Assembly: GCF_034190915.1 (NCBI RefSeq)
Contig: NW_026947491.1
Span: 21,516,101-21,580,100 of the forward strand
Reading direction: 5' to 3'
Source of the DNA: Cavia porcellus
Lineage: Eukaryota; Chordata; Mammalia; Rodentia; Caviidae
DNA length: 64,000 nucleotides
Position 1 is the first letter of the stretch, and every line of letters starts with the position of its first letter. The translations under genes and the position numbers were made by a program. Below the pieces are notes generated by a model, which did no database searches, was not told the origin of the DNA, and was given only the letters and a program-made list of their open reading frames with translations. Positions 45,061-57,259 of the stretch are shown piece after piece.

Positions 45061-48000
45061 TTTCCTGTGTGCTCTTGTGTAGTTCATCTCTGATGATGCA
45101 ATGATATAAACCAGGAATAGCATAGGGTGGAATATCAACTCAAGAAAAGAAAACTTTATAACTTGGTAACTTCCTAGACCGGCCAAATTATAAATCACAC
45201 AAAGCTTTTTTTCAAATTCATTTTATTCAAAATTAAAAAGAAAGATAAAGAGAAGAGGAAGAGTAACAGGAAGAAGGAGAAGGAGAAAGAGAGAGAGAAG
45301 GAGAAGGTGGAGAAAGAGAAGGAGAAGGAGAAGATGACTACAATGAAATTTCAAAACACATCCATCGGGGGCAACAATGGTACATTGCGAACTGTCATCC
45401 CAATTGTTTCATGCAAAGCACAAGACATTGGCACTCAATTGTCTGAATAATATCAGCACAAATATTTCTCTTCAGCTAACTCTGAGAAATCAGTGGTATA
45501 ACTATCTAAACTATTTTATACACAAATACATATTTTTCTCTTTCAGCTCATCACACTAACCAGTATGTTTCCACATGTGTATCTTATTACACCAATGAGT
45601 ATGTTCTCTGGTTGCATCTGTTTACTTACAAAAGTGTCCTGTTTATTCTTCTTCATGAATGAGAAGAATTCCATTGTATTAAATACTTCATCTTTCTTAT
45701 TCTTTCCTCGTCAATGGGCATTCAGGCATTGTTTCCAAGATCTGGCTATTATGAACTATGCACATATATCACTGTGGGACAATTTGTTTAATTCTACACA
45801 CAGTTTACTAGTGTCAACACTGACATTACATAAAGGGAACCTTGATAAGGTTGGAGGGAAACCAGAGACTGCTCAACAGGAAAATAGAGAAATGATCCAA
45901 AGTGGATTTAGAAACCACCACTTCCACCACAAGAGGAGAGCAGAGATTTGAGAGCTTGACAGAATCACACATGGAAGATGTGACCTCAAGTCTCAGTTCT
46001 CATGGTTTCCTCAAGTATCAGTCACAAATATTTTGTAGCCACCTCCCTCAGTTACCACCCACAGGTTCCTATGTGTCCCATAACAGTGTGGGCCATCATG
46101 ACGGTAGTGCGAGGTGTGTGGACCTCATGTGCTCATGTATGCATGGGGTGCTTGCTCTGCGTGTGTGCATAGTCCAATAGCTATGGGACACCAACACTGC
46201 TATCTGGTTGTCAGAGCAAGACCCAGACCCTCTCAGGTGCAGGCAGTGAGCCCCGCAGAAAGGAGGCAGAGCCTCCTGCCAAGGCCACACTGGCCTGAGC
46301 AAGGGGCTGGAGCCGACAGAAAGCAGCCCCTGAGGACAGTGCCTCGAACATCTGTGTGATCTCATTTCTTACTACACCCCGACTGCAGAGCCATCACCAT
46401 AAAGAGTGGGTCCAGGACATTTCAGGCTGCAGGTCCAATCTAAATGGAGCCTTATCCCAGCTGCACCCTGAATATCTGGGGACCGGGGTGCCAGGACCCT
46501 GTCCAGGAGTGACATAAAGTCACAGTGAGAGTAAGCAAGGAGCATAACTCTGGGTCACTAAGAAGAAATGTGAATCTAGTTAGGTTTGGTTGATGTTGAC
46601 TTTGTTTTCCTTTCTGTGCTTTTATTGGGAATGTCCACCCCATGCCAAGCCCACTGCTGTATTTAGAAAACACTTAAATTGTTTAATTCCAGAAATACAA
46701 ACAGAGGGGTACCATCACAAAATGTCACCCATCGTTTATTTAGAGGATATTTACATCAGACTTTTAATTTGGTACTTTAGAGAGACTGAAAGCTTTGGGG
46801 TCATTAGGGAAGAGTAAAATGACTTCAGTAAGAGGTAAGAAGAGGATGGAGAGCTGGGATCTAAGAGCCTAGGCTCTCATGTTTCCATATGGGAGCACAT
46901 GAGCCCCCCTGGAGGATGTGATTACCACATGGAGTCTTTTTGAGAGATTTTCCTGGAAGAAACCAGAGTTCCTAGAGGAAATCAGGGCTCTTAAGACCTG
47001 AGCTGATCTCTTGTTTTGTCTCCTTGCAAAGGAGGGACCCAGTGTGCATCTCTTCTGCCACCTAAGGGTGCAGAAACTAAGCAAGGGTTGGAGCACACAG
47101 CTGCCTCCTACCAGACACCAGCTCTGTCATTGCCTGTGCTTGAACTTTCAGGGTTCATACATGAAAGGAAACGTATATTTCATGTAATTTGGTCCTTGTG
47201 GAGTATTTTTATAGCAGCCATCATAGACATACTCACCCCCTAAGTTTCTGCATGTGTCATGTTAACACTCTGATGCTTCAGCACACGCAACCTTTAGTAA
47301 CCCAGGAATTGCTTCCAGGTGAACCACCTGATCACATAGCCTAGGATGACCTCGGGCCCAGGTAGATAAGATTTCATCCTATGTGTTATGTAAGCCTGCT
47401 ATCTCCAAATTCAGAATTTTTATGTCCTTGTAATTTCATTATTTTAATGTGCTTAGAAATTATTAATTTAGGTAATCTAGCATTTGTTTATAGTTGCGCA
47501 GTTTGTTAGGAAAAAAATCAACTTTATTCACGTTTCTACATTTTCAAGATGATGATCAGTGGTCTTTGTAATAACCAGAATCTTAGAACACTTAAATGAG
47601 CACTAATAGATTAACTGAGGAATTAAATCTGAAATGTCTGACCTTTAATTTCCTTTTTATTTTTTGCCTTACTAGGAATGAAAAAGTCCTTAGAATCAAT
47701 AGGCAAATAGCCTAGCACTCAGCTGTATCCCCAGCTTTATTTTTATGCATTTGTAAGTTGATCGGCATAAATATCTGTGAATGTTGACTCATATAAACAT
47801 ATATAGATACTTTAAGTAAATATTATGTGTTAAACATGACCAGCTTTATAAGACACATGCTCATAGTATAAATGTTGAAATAGGAAAGTTAATGTAAAGC
47901 AACCCAAGGATGCTCATGAGCTGCCTAGAGATGGGATGCAGGAGAGAAGCAGGGGAGGGAGGGATTACAGAGGAGCCCCAGGACACACTGAAGATGACAC

Positions 48001-48744
48001 ATGAGTTCACTATTGAGATTGTGTGTGTGTGTGGTTGTACAAGTATCCCTCTGCTTTAATACTCTTCAGGCTCACATTTTTTCTATGACAAGTTTATGGA
48101 AAGTATAGCTTCTGATGAAGCTATCACAGACACATAAAGTCTCAACACAGAGAAAGAGTGAGAGAGTTAATGAGAAGTGAAATAAGAGACTCAGTAGCAG
48201 GCATCCACGTGGACAAAGGCTCTCTTTTCTCTCAGAAGACAGCAAAACGCAGCAAAGTCATACATGTCCTCTCTGCCCAGGACCTGGAATGGGAAACAGT
48301 TTGTTCACAGCTTATGAGAGCATAGGCCTTGACAGTGGAGAGAACATTTACAGCCCATCAGCCCTCCAGTAGGAAAGGAAGATGTTCCCGACAATTTGAT
48401 AATTATATGTTTTTCCAAAGCAAATACAAATATGCATGTTATGGGTACATGAAAAATAAAAACAAAGAGATAAAGACCAAGAATTCATTTCATTATGAGT
48501 TTTTATGTTGTCTTGAATGACATCATTGCTACAAAATGTTCTCAGCGCCTTAACATCAGATGTGAGCTCTGCCCTTTCTGAATTTCTCATGTCCAGAACT
48601 GTCTATATAGTAGGAGGCCAGGCAGATAGGGCCTCCCTGTGATGATGAAAAACAGCCCATCTCTGACCCTGCAGCTCTATAGAGGAGCCCAGCCCTGGTG
48701 CCCAGCTGTTCCCACTCGGTGATCAGGATCACAGATGGCTCACC
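45061..48744. other. IGHV intergenic DNA without recognised genes
   Basis: 45,070-46,060 repeats 35,640-36,250, and 47,880-48,290 repeats 29,035-29,433 plus 32,690 onward ('gagctgcctag.ga.aggatg'), the latter showing the site without the ERV. 46,100-46,360 is GC-richer with short overlapping open frames on both strands. 46,360-47,880 holds nothing I recognise. A (TG)n run is near 48,022. Confidence 0.6.
45235..45335 (+). repeat. GA-rich purine microsatellite
   Basis: About 100 bases with almost only A and G on the + strand, built from GAGAAG/GGAGAA units. Confidence 0.9.
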
Positions 48745-49177
48745 ATGGAGTTTGCTTTTCCTGCTTGCATTTCTGAAAGGTAATTTATTGAGAACAAAGG
48801 ATATGGAATGGGGAAGTGAACGTAACTGGGACAAACAGTGGACATGTGTGACAGTCTTCTGAACAGAATGTTATTGTGTTTGCAGGTGTCCAGGCTGAGG
48901 AGCAGCTGGTGGAGTCTGGAAGAGGCTTGATGCAGCCTGTGGGGCACAAGAAATTCTCCTGCGTGGCCTCAGGAATCACCTTCAGTAGCTGTGGCATGAG
49001 CTGGATCCATCAGACTCCAGTGATAGGGCTGGAGTAGATCTCATACATCAGTAGTGATGTTAGTAATACGTAGACTCCGTAAAGGGCCGATTCACCATCT
49101 CCAGAGACAACGGTAAGAACACTGCAGATGAGCAGCCTGAGACTCAAAGACAGGGCCATGTATTATTGTGCAAGAGA
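48745..49177 (+). pseudogene. IGHV: IGHV pseudogene 7, clan III
   Basis: The leader at 48,745 (MEFAF…) is 35 rather than 46 nt, an 11-bp loss that breaks the phase, though the donor GTAATT remains. The V exon starts at 48,886 after TTTGCAG. FR1 reads [14 protein letters not shown], then first Cys ([12 protein letters not shown]). In FR2 the Trp codon after LE is TAG, and another TAG lies in CDR2. FR3 lost part of the LYLQ region. YYCAR is present. The upstream octamer is lost (CAGATAGGG where 33,084 has GCAAATAGGG). Confidence 0.9.
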
Positions 49178-49216
49178 CACAATGAGGGAACTTCAGTGTG
49201 AGCCCAGACAAAATCT
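49178..49216 (+). other. IGHV 23-RSS of pseudogene 7
   Basis: Heptamer CACAATG (49,178-49,184), 23-bp spacer, nonamer ACAAAATCT (49,208-49,216). One heptamer change. Confidence 0.85.
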
Positions 49217-52200
49217 CCCTGTAGGGGCGCTCATGCCCAGCAGGAAATGCTGTGGTCTGGGGAGAACCAGGTAGGGCCAGAAGAGCAGGTGCAGAGTAGG
49301 GAGGGCTTCCTGGGTCCTCTAGAGTTCTCTTCTGTACTAACGTCTTAGGTCCTCAACTGACCCACAAACAAGTACCCAAATTCAAGGAAAAAATCTCTGT
49401 TAAATGGAATTGCATAAATACATAGGAAGCACTGATTTTTTTCATTTTCTGTGTATGAATTTTACTTATGAGTAAACAAAACTTGCACCCATCTCAAAGT
49501 AACCTGTGCATTTTGTGAAGTTAATTTTCTATTCAGTGTCATATCCTCATCATCTAAAAGTGGATTTGCTGGTTTAGTTTGAGTGATGAAGAACTGTCTC
49601 ACGCAGTAATAAATGCTTCAGATTAGGTGATTAAATCATTCTTATCCCTCTCCATGGGGTCTGAGATCACACAGCTCCCTTCTCTCCTAGGCCACCTCAC
49701 AAGACCTGGTACCCAGGCTCAGCCCAAGCACCATGAGTAGCTCTGAGCTCAGGGGAAGAGGAACAGGGGCGTACTGACTGGACTCAGGGCAGTGTCTGTG
49801 GACCTTGAGGTGCTCTTTCTAGACAACAGAGCTGAGCAGGAGTTGGTTCTGTGCCTTTCTTCTGCACCTTACAAATCCAAAAGTATATAAAGTACAGCAA
49901 AACAATTCTGTATCTGTTGCACCTCTTTCCTTTTCTGTTTTTTTTTTAATTTTTACTTTAAATGAAGAAAATAGAACAGTAAAGTGAAACAAAACAAAAT
50001 AGTGATAGGACAGTAGGAAACTCACCGTCCTTACCATATTGCTTAATCTCATCCTCTAATTAGTTGCTCAAGCTCCTGGCCTCAGGTTTGCAAAGTTAAT
50101 CAAATAATTCAATGTCAGGTTGCTACCTTACCTCAGTTAGTGACATCTCAGCCTGCACTATGTCCCATTGCTTATGTGGGTGTTACTGGGGGGAATGAGG
50201 GGGAGGCTGCATGGCTTCCTTGCTGCTTCTCCTTGGCTGGCAAGACCTCTGCCAGGGCGTGCAGTGTGGAAACTACACTGCTTCCTGCTGTTTTTCTCTT
50301 CCAGTTGGGCTTCCCACCCCCGTTCTCTTATTCTTGAATGCTCTGCCCCTTTGAGATTCAACCCACAGGTCTGATCCTTCCCGTGTTCGTGGGCCCCACC
50401 TCTGTCCTCCTGCTCTCACTCGTGTTGTGGTAGTCCAGGGACTGAATAGCAGACAAGGTGCGATTCTTCCTCTGCTGCTCAGTGCTCCATTCTCCTATAA
50501 GCATCGTCTCTTTCTTACTCATCTCTTAATTTTCAGTCTATCTGGAAAACAGAGGAGAATTGATGAGGTGAAACCTTCCATTCTTATAATGTGCATGGTT
50601 TTTCCTAAATGCATTTTCATAATTCTGCCTTGATTCATTTTGTCTCCCTTAATTCTGTATTTAACAGTAACACATGTATTTGTAAATTTTTCTAAAACAA
50701 TCAAATATACCCCTATGGTTACTAATATCACTCTTATTGTTACGGTTTTCTGTGACCAGGTACATAGTGAACAGCACGAAATCACTTGCATGCACATCCA
50801 TGACTCCTGAAGGCAAACTGGAGCTGGCATTATCACACACAGTCCCCATGTCTCAGATATGACCAAGGACTGCACCCTCACACTCATCCCCAGAGACTAA
50901 CATACCTCCACCTCTACATCCTGCTCTGCTCCTCATGTGGTCCAGCATCCTCGCTGATATGTCCTGTCTACGGACTGAAAATTCACATTCTTGATGTCGT
51001 GTCTCAGGGGCATCCGTTGTTTTCCACCTAGGATGCAGACGTCTTTGAAAATATCCCCTTCCCTGAGACGGAGTCTGATCCTCTCCATTTCATCTTCTGA
51101 ATTATAGTTTCCTGCAGGTCCCTGAAAATCTGAAATATTTTATGAGTTTTCTTCTTTTTCATTTTTCTCTATTATTGTGTTCAGTCACAATTGTGCAGAT
51201 ACCATTTTCAAATTGTGACCTTAGAAATGCAGCTGAAGTAAGAATTCAAATTTATTGTTGCAACTTGTGTTTCAAAAAAAGTAGTGAATGAGACTGTGAG
51301 GAACGTGGAGCTCCTGGCTGTGCATCTCACCACGCACCTCAACTGAGCTTTATTCAGCAACACTGCCACTCCTCTGTCTCAGTGTCTCCACATTCCTGAC
51401 CTGACAGTTATGAAGAGCCTCATTTCTTCTCAGATGTGTTTCACAAAGTTCACCTCCCACCTTAGTTTATGCTCTCCTCTCATATTGGAGGAAAAAAATC
51501 CATCAGTGAACCATCCTCACTTCCTAAGCATGAAACCGACCACCATCTTCACTCTGGCTATCAATTTCCTCCTCACTGATACCTTCCAGGTTCCGTGCTC
51601 TCCTCTTCATGTGCCAGTATCTGTTAATTGTTGGATCTTCCCACAAGATCTGTAACATGATGTAAAGTACAGGCAATGCTTGTCAATTATAGAACCCACA
51701 AATGAAACATGCATTTTCCTAACCTTAGTGACCAAATCCTCACTGACTTCCAAGGCTATAGTAGAGCCTGTGACCCCCTTCCAGCACTAGAGCTTATGCA
51801 TAACTGAACCTTTATTCTTCTCTCTATGGAATACATGTCAGTCTACCTACAACTCCATTAAAATCATGTAACTCAGAACAGAAATCATAACTGTGCACGC
51901 AGCAGTAACTCTAAGAACAACCTCAGAGCAGGGAGGAAGAAGGGTCTTGTATCAAAGATCAGAACCAGTGCCCAACCAGGGAGAAACAAACTGGCCTCCT
52001 TCTGGATGTCAGGGTCAATGCTCTCCTGCTTGGACTCAGAACAGCTCCACCCCGTGTCTGGAGCCTACCCTGAGGGTCCACATGTAGCCTGTTAATCTAT
52101 TTCTCTTTACTACTGTAGATTCAACTGCTATCTGCATTCAGGTCAAAAATGGCAGAAAAGCATGTTGCATTATCTAACACATGATGCATGCAATCATTAT

Positions 52201-52540
52201 ATCCTGCAAATATGCACTAATAAAAAATCTTTTAAAAGTAAATTATATCCTGCAAATATGCACTAATGAAAAAAAAACTTAAATAATAAATTAACAGAGA
52301 GTCCTTGCTGCATTGTACTGGAAAACATGTGTTTGCACTGAATGTGCAGTGCAACAATAATGCACTGAATGTGCAGTGCAACAATAGTGAACAAGAACTG
52401 CACACTTCTGGCTGAAAAAAGATTGGAAATTCAGAGATAAGTTTTAATTTTAGGGACATTCTCACCATGGGTAAAGTGTTTATCATGCATAACTGTTCTC
52501 AAAGACACAACTGTAATTAGGTAAGTGTTTGGAATTTAGG
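49217..52540. other. IGHV intergenic DNA without recognised genes
   Basis: No V segment or conserved open frame. 49,880-49,970 resembles a diverged L1 3' tail (ttctgtat…ttttctgttttttttt…ctttaaat), low confidence. Short local duplications occur at 52,196-52,267 (a 26-bp unit, 46-bp period) and 52,334-52,386. Confidence 0.5.
52334..52386 (+). repeat. 27-bp tandem duplication containing inverted repeats
   Basis: TGCACTGAATGTGCAGTGCA occurs twice (52,334 and 52,361). Each copy is a 7-bp inverted repeat (TGCACTG / CAGTGCA) with a 6-bp loop. Confidence 0.85.
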
Positions 52541-53253
52541 ACTGACTTTCAGGAAACAAGAGGAGAAGGTGAAACTAGAAAGGAAATGACAACAAGCAAC
52601 TACACAAGGTCAAAGAGGGAAGGCACACTTAGCACAGACCACCTCCTTCCCTACCCAGTGAGGCTTCTCAGTGAGGGAGGCAGAGGACACACATCCTCAT
52701 CTCCAGTCTCTACAGGCTCTGGTCAGTGGGACCTGGATCACAGGACATTTCAGAGCAGGAGGCAGGAGGACCTCTCCTGACAACGTTAATGGTGGTGAAT
52801 CAAGCTCTCCAGAAGCACGTATGACACAAGAGGGGAGAGATCGGGAGAGGAGGAAGGGGCTGTGCTCATCTTTATACTGTGGAAGCAGCACCACAGCCAG
52901 TGTGGGAGGGCAGAGTCAGGCTGGGAACAAGAAAGAGAACAGGACCGGAGGAAGCTGGGGTAGGGTCAAGAAGGAGGGGTGATGACTCTGTGCCCTCCAC
53001 TTCAGGGAAGGCAGCTTTCTGCCTATCACAGACATGGACACCATGCAAGTGCAGGGGAGGAGATTCCTCTCTGCAGCACGAGTACCAGACACACCCTAAC
53101 ATCTGCATCACCACCATAAAGGAAATGGCCTCCCTCATGGAAATTTGTCTCTCAAATCTATACTCAAATTCCCTTCTTGGGCTGATGGATCTGACAGCTC
53201 CTTCCTCAGACACCTCTAAGATCTCTGCAGAAGGTGAAGCTGTGGCCTATAAT

Positions 53254-53690
53254 ATGAAATTGCTGGGTCTGCTCCTGTGCCTGGTGACAGTTCCGCATGG
53301 TGACTGTCCTCGATATCAGACACAGGTCCATGGGGAGATTAAGAAAGCAATTGGCTGACAGGAATTTTACACTTGTTTCAAGGTGTCTTGTCACAGGTGC
53401 AGCTGAAGGAGTTGGGGCCTGGCCTGGTGAAACCCTCACAGACCCTGTCCATCACCTGCTCAGTCTCTTGATTATCCATCACAACCAGTAGTTACAAGTG
53501 GAGCTGGATCCATCAGCCCCCAGAAAGAGCCTGGAGTGGATGGGGTACATGTATTTCAGTGGTGGCACTAACTACAGCCCTTCCCTCAAGAGCCACATCT
53601 CCATCTCCAGAGACACAGGCAAGAACCAGTTTTCTCTGCAGCTGAACTGTGTCACTGCAGAAGACACAGCCATCTATTACTGTCAAGAGA
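53254..53690 (+). pseudogene. IGHV: IGHV pseudogene 8, clan II, RSS split by a half-L1
   Basis: Leader 53,254-53,299 (MKLLGLLLCLVTVPH) with a GT donor (GTGACT); V exon from 53,383 after TTTCAAG. The V domain begins at 53,394 ([20 protein letters not shown]). TGA replaces a Gly codon at the start of CDR1. One A is missing in the run before GAGCCTGGAGTGG (frameshift), and one base is missing after the TGT of the second Cys. FR3 is otherwise well kept ([17 protein letters not shown]). The octamer is lost (ATACTCAAAT). A half-L1 lies directly beyond the heptamer. Confidence 0.9.
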
Positions 53691-53700
53691 CACAGTGTTT
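53686..53700. repeat. Left TSD of half-L1 2, containing IGHV heptamer
   Basis: AGAGACACAGTGTTT, repeated exactly at 56,916-56,930. It contains the V heptamer CACAGTG (53,691-53,697), now followed by L1 DNA instead of its spacer and nonamer. Confidence 0.95.
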
Positions 53701-56700
53701 GGGGGGACTTCCGGGAGAACATGGTGGATAGATAGCAGCAACTATGGAGGATCTCTGAGATACCCTGCTTAGAATCCAGGAATGAGGTGGTGCAAGGAGT
53801 CCTAAGCAAGGAGAGATACACCCTGCCAACCCAGGAATGAACTAAGCTAAGAGAAACCAACTGGAAATGCAATCCCGGTGCTATAACAGGAACAGATAAA
53901 ATCTCAACGCAGAAACTGGATCCCACACCATTGGAAGCCACGATTTGAATTTCCTGCTGCCACTACTGCATCCAAATTGGCACAGCAGGGAGAGAGACAC
54001 ACGAGTGTCTGAGAGTGGGAATCTGTGAACAGAGTTGAGAACGGGACTGGCAGGGAGCCCCGCATCAACCTGCAGTGAGTGAGTGGAACAGGGACCCTTC
54101 CATAGAGTAGGGGGCTTCAGCAAAGGACATACTGGGACCAGGCAGACTAGCTGGAACAGGACGCTGCAGTGTCCTTAGTCGCATATTCCTCTCTCAAGTG
54201 GGATTGGTGGGGAGTGCCTGGCCTGGGTGACGCCGCAGACTAAGACCTAGTAGGCTAGCCCAAACCAGGTCCCAGCGCCTGGAGGTGCACCCTAGCAGTG
54301 AAGCCTTTGGCAGGTTGACCTGGAGGGGCAGGCCCAGCAGAGGATTCCCAGGTCTGTGTCTCCCTAGTACACTGCAGTGGGCAGGAACACCTAGCCAGTG
54401 GATTCAACAAACTGCAACAGACAAAGAAAAAAAATTGAGCCTCCTACATACGCTTGTATGGAAGGAACAAAAAGTATGGGAAAAGGAAGCAACAAGAAAG
54501 GGTCCTCAGTCCCCAGTCCTGAGAACACTGATCCAGGAAAGGTAAATGCAAAAGAGAATGAAGACAGAAAACATGCAATATCAGACACGGCATCTATAAA
54601 CATAAAGCGGTATCTCCGAAGCCTCATAGATGAGTTCAAAAATGAAGTATTTAATGAATTAAAGCAAGAAATAAGTAGAATAGTTAGAGAAATGCTAAGC
54701 ACTGCACAAGAAAAAATAGATGGTAGAATGGAAGAACAGAAAAAAAGGGGAAAATTGTTTGATGGAGAAAATAGTGAAAACATAGAATATGTGAAGCAGG
54801 TTCAAAGAGATTACCAGGAAACTAAAAACTCTATCAAAAGCTGGCATAACAGCTTGAAAGAAACAAAGGGTAGATTATCTGAACTGGAGGGCAGTTTTGT
54901 AATGTGGGAGCATGAAATGAAAAACTTCTTAAAAATAACAAGAAAACAAACAGCAATAATACAAAGGCTAGAAGATGATAAGAGGGTCTATAACTTAAGA
55001 ATTAAGAACATAAAAGAAGAAGTAGGGACACAAACAAATGGACTATAAAAGCTATTCACAGAAATAATCCAGGAGAATTTCCCTAATTTACAAAAGGTAA
55101 AGATACTCAGATGTATGAGGCATACAGGACACCAGCCACCTACAACCCAAACAGAGCTACACCCAGGCATATAATAATCAAAATTCCAGAAATCCAATAT
55201 AAGAACAGAATATTAAAAGCCATCAGAGACAAGAAACAGATCACTTACAAAGGAGCACCCATCAGAATTACAGCAGACTTCTTGGCACAAACCAACAAAT
55301 CATGAAGAGCATGGGGGGAAATAATCCAAGCTTTGAAAAATAATAACCTCCAGCCAAGATTGATATATCCTGCACAACTGTCCCTAGAAATTGATGGAAA
55401 AACCAGGTGCTTCCAGGATAAAGAGGAACTAGGGTAATTTGCAACCACCAATTCAACTCTACAGAGAATACTGAAGGATATTCTAAAAAAGGAAAATATC
55501 AAGATTCCAGAAACAGTAGCAGAGAGGCCACAATGAATGGAGTAGAAAGCAAAATGAAGACAAACTGACAACAAACAACAGAAAAAGATCTCAACAGAAA
55601 TGAGGCAGAGAAGATTGGGTGGTAGGAACAGCTATTTTGGAGAAAACAAGGCATTGTAATAGCTAGTGCTGATTTAGTATTATCTTGTTTTGAAGTCCCA
55701 TCAACCTTTTATTCTTCTGTCTCCATCGGTCTTAAGTTATATCTTATTGGATTTTATTATATGTGATAATATAAGCAAAAACTTTTATGGACAAGGAGAT
55801 TATACAGAAACCATTATTCATTTTCTGATAGTTGGTTCTAAATACCCTGTAATACTGTCATTCTCTTTTGGTTTTACATTGTCTTGATATGTTTGGTGCT
55901 ACAGTATACAAAGTTATACTCAAAGATTTCAAGGAAAGAGACACTATGGTAACTACTTTTACATCAGGATATCTTGTAGTGAAACACTCTTTTTCTTAAA
56001 TGGTTATGTTTCAACCTGTGCTGTTTTGTTGTTATGCCCTCTTTTATCTCAATATCCTTTTTTTAATTATTTACTTTTTTGTTTTTATCTTTTTAATTAA
56101 GGGAAAAATAAAATAAAAATATCAGGATACATTACAGTAACCTACTTTGATTTCCTATTAACTTGATTTGAAACCCGGGATTGCCCTCACCGTCTTGTTT
56201 TGACTGATTTTCCCCTATTCTGCTTTGCTTGATAGTACCAAGTTTGAAAGTATAGGAAACAACTGTGAAGACAATAAGATTCATTATGATGCCCATTCTG
56301 GTTGACTATTATCTTCTTTTAAAGTCCTGTAATATCTCCAGTGTTTTGGTTTTGTTCTTTACTGTTTTGCTCAATTTTATTACAACAGATCATGAAAAAT
56401 TCTTTTTAAGATAGCAAGAGGCAGTATGGTAACCATTCTTGATCACCTTGTATTTTGTTTTTACATTATCTATTATGTCCATCCTTTTGATTTGACTGAC
56501 TCTTCTGTTATGTTATGTCACATTTGGTTTTACTCTCTTCAAAAAAAAAAAAAGGTAATAAGAACTGAGGGAGTAATATAACCCAAAATGTGTGATTGTC
56601 ATTGTACAAAAGAAAGGAAAAGAAAGTGCTCCAAAGGATATAACTGCATAGATATTTAAGTGTATAAGATGAATAACCATATTACTAAGTTTTGTTGGAT

Positions 56701-56915
56701 CATTGAACAAAACTGTTTGCAGTCTCACTGTTTGAAAGTCCACTTTATATGCTTTAATTTTGTAACTTGAACAACTATTTCTAAGATAACAATATGTAAT
56801 CTATTAACTAGTGATTTCCTACTGTTTATTCTTTCTGAAATTCTGTATAACTTGTACCCTTTTTCTGTTTTTTTTTTCTTTTTCTCCTTATATAAAATTT
56901 TTAAAAAAGAGAGAG
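53701..56915 (+). mobile_element. Half-L1 (HAL1-like) element 2, inserted in an IGHV RSS
   Basis: A 3.2-kb apparently full-length element with a perfect 15-bp TSD. It starts GGGGGGACTTCCGGGAGAAC, as expected for a full-length L1-type 5' end, followed by a 5'UTR of about 770 bp, ORF1 (54,476-55,536) and then at once a 3'UTR (from about 55,600) that matches those of ORF2-bearing L1s, ending in a short A/GA tail. No ORF2 sequence is present. Its 5'UTR differs from that of element 1, but the region after ORF1 is shared, so the pair suggests a family rather than two chance deletions. Confidence 0.85.
54476..55536 (+). pseudogene. L1 ORF1-like protein gene, lightly broken (half-L1 element 2)
   Basis: Basic N-terminus (MGKGSNKKGSS), long coiled coil (residues about 40-150), then LKITRKQTAIIQRLEDDKRV and RIKNIKEE at the RRM start. 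A TAA at about 55,046 stops the first 190 residues, after which a frameshift is needed to reach EAYRTPATYNPNRATPRHII (from 55,111) and the C-terminal domain (NNLQPRLIYPAQLSLEIDG) up to TGA at 55,534. An upstream in-frame start at 54,398 is possible, but the one at 54,476 lines up with the other half-L1. It encoded the L1-type RNA-binding chaperone. Confidence 0.8.
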
Positions 56916-56920
56916 AGAGA

Positions 56921-56959
56921 CACAGTGTTTTGATGCAAGTGTGAGCCCAGACACAAACC
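56921..56959 (+). other. Orphan complete IGHV 23-RSS created by half-L1 insertion
   Basis: Heptamer CACAGTG (56,921-56,927, from the second TSD copy), 23-bp spacer (56,928-56,950), nonamer ACACAAACC (56,951-56,959). All parts are near consensus, but the sequence upstream is now the L1 tail, not a V exon. Confidence 0.95.
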
Positions 56960-57259
56960 TCCATGCAGGGAAACTAAGGACCAGCAGGGGGCGCGCAGAA
57001 CCCATTGATGTAAGGAACCACCTTCCCAGCAAAGGAGGAGAGAAAGTTGAGAGGGTTTTCTCTGCAGTTGATTCACATGCCCATCAATGGCCCCAGGCAC
57101 AGATTATCCAAGGATCTTTTATATCTCTGATCAAGCAGGGTCATAATTACATGGACTGAGGTTTCTTTGTTTCTTTTTTCAGACATTTATGTCATAATAG
57201 GTTGCACAGTAAATTTTTTCAATAAAACTATTGATTATAACTTAATGCACTGTATTTTA

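Noticed and set aside
46096..46365. GC-rich opposing open frames of 81-92 residues
   Set aside because: They overlap on opposite strands, have no known motif, and sit in V-flank DNA that is duplicated in part elsewhere without the frames.
49850..50000. L1 3' tail
   Set aside because: Only a short T-rich stretch resembles the tail and no TSD was found, so it is noted in the interval entry but not called as an element.
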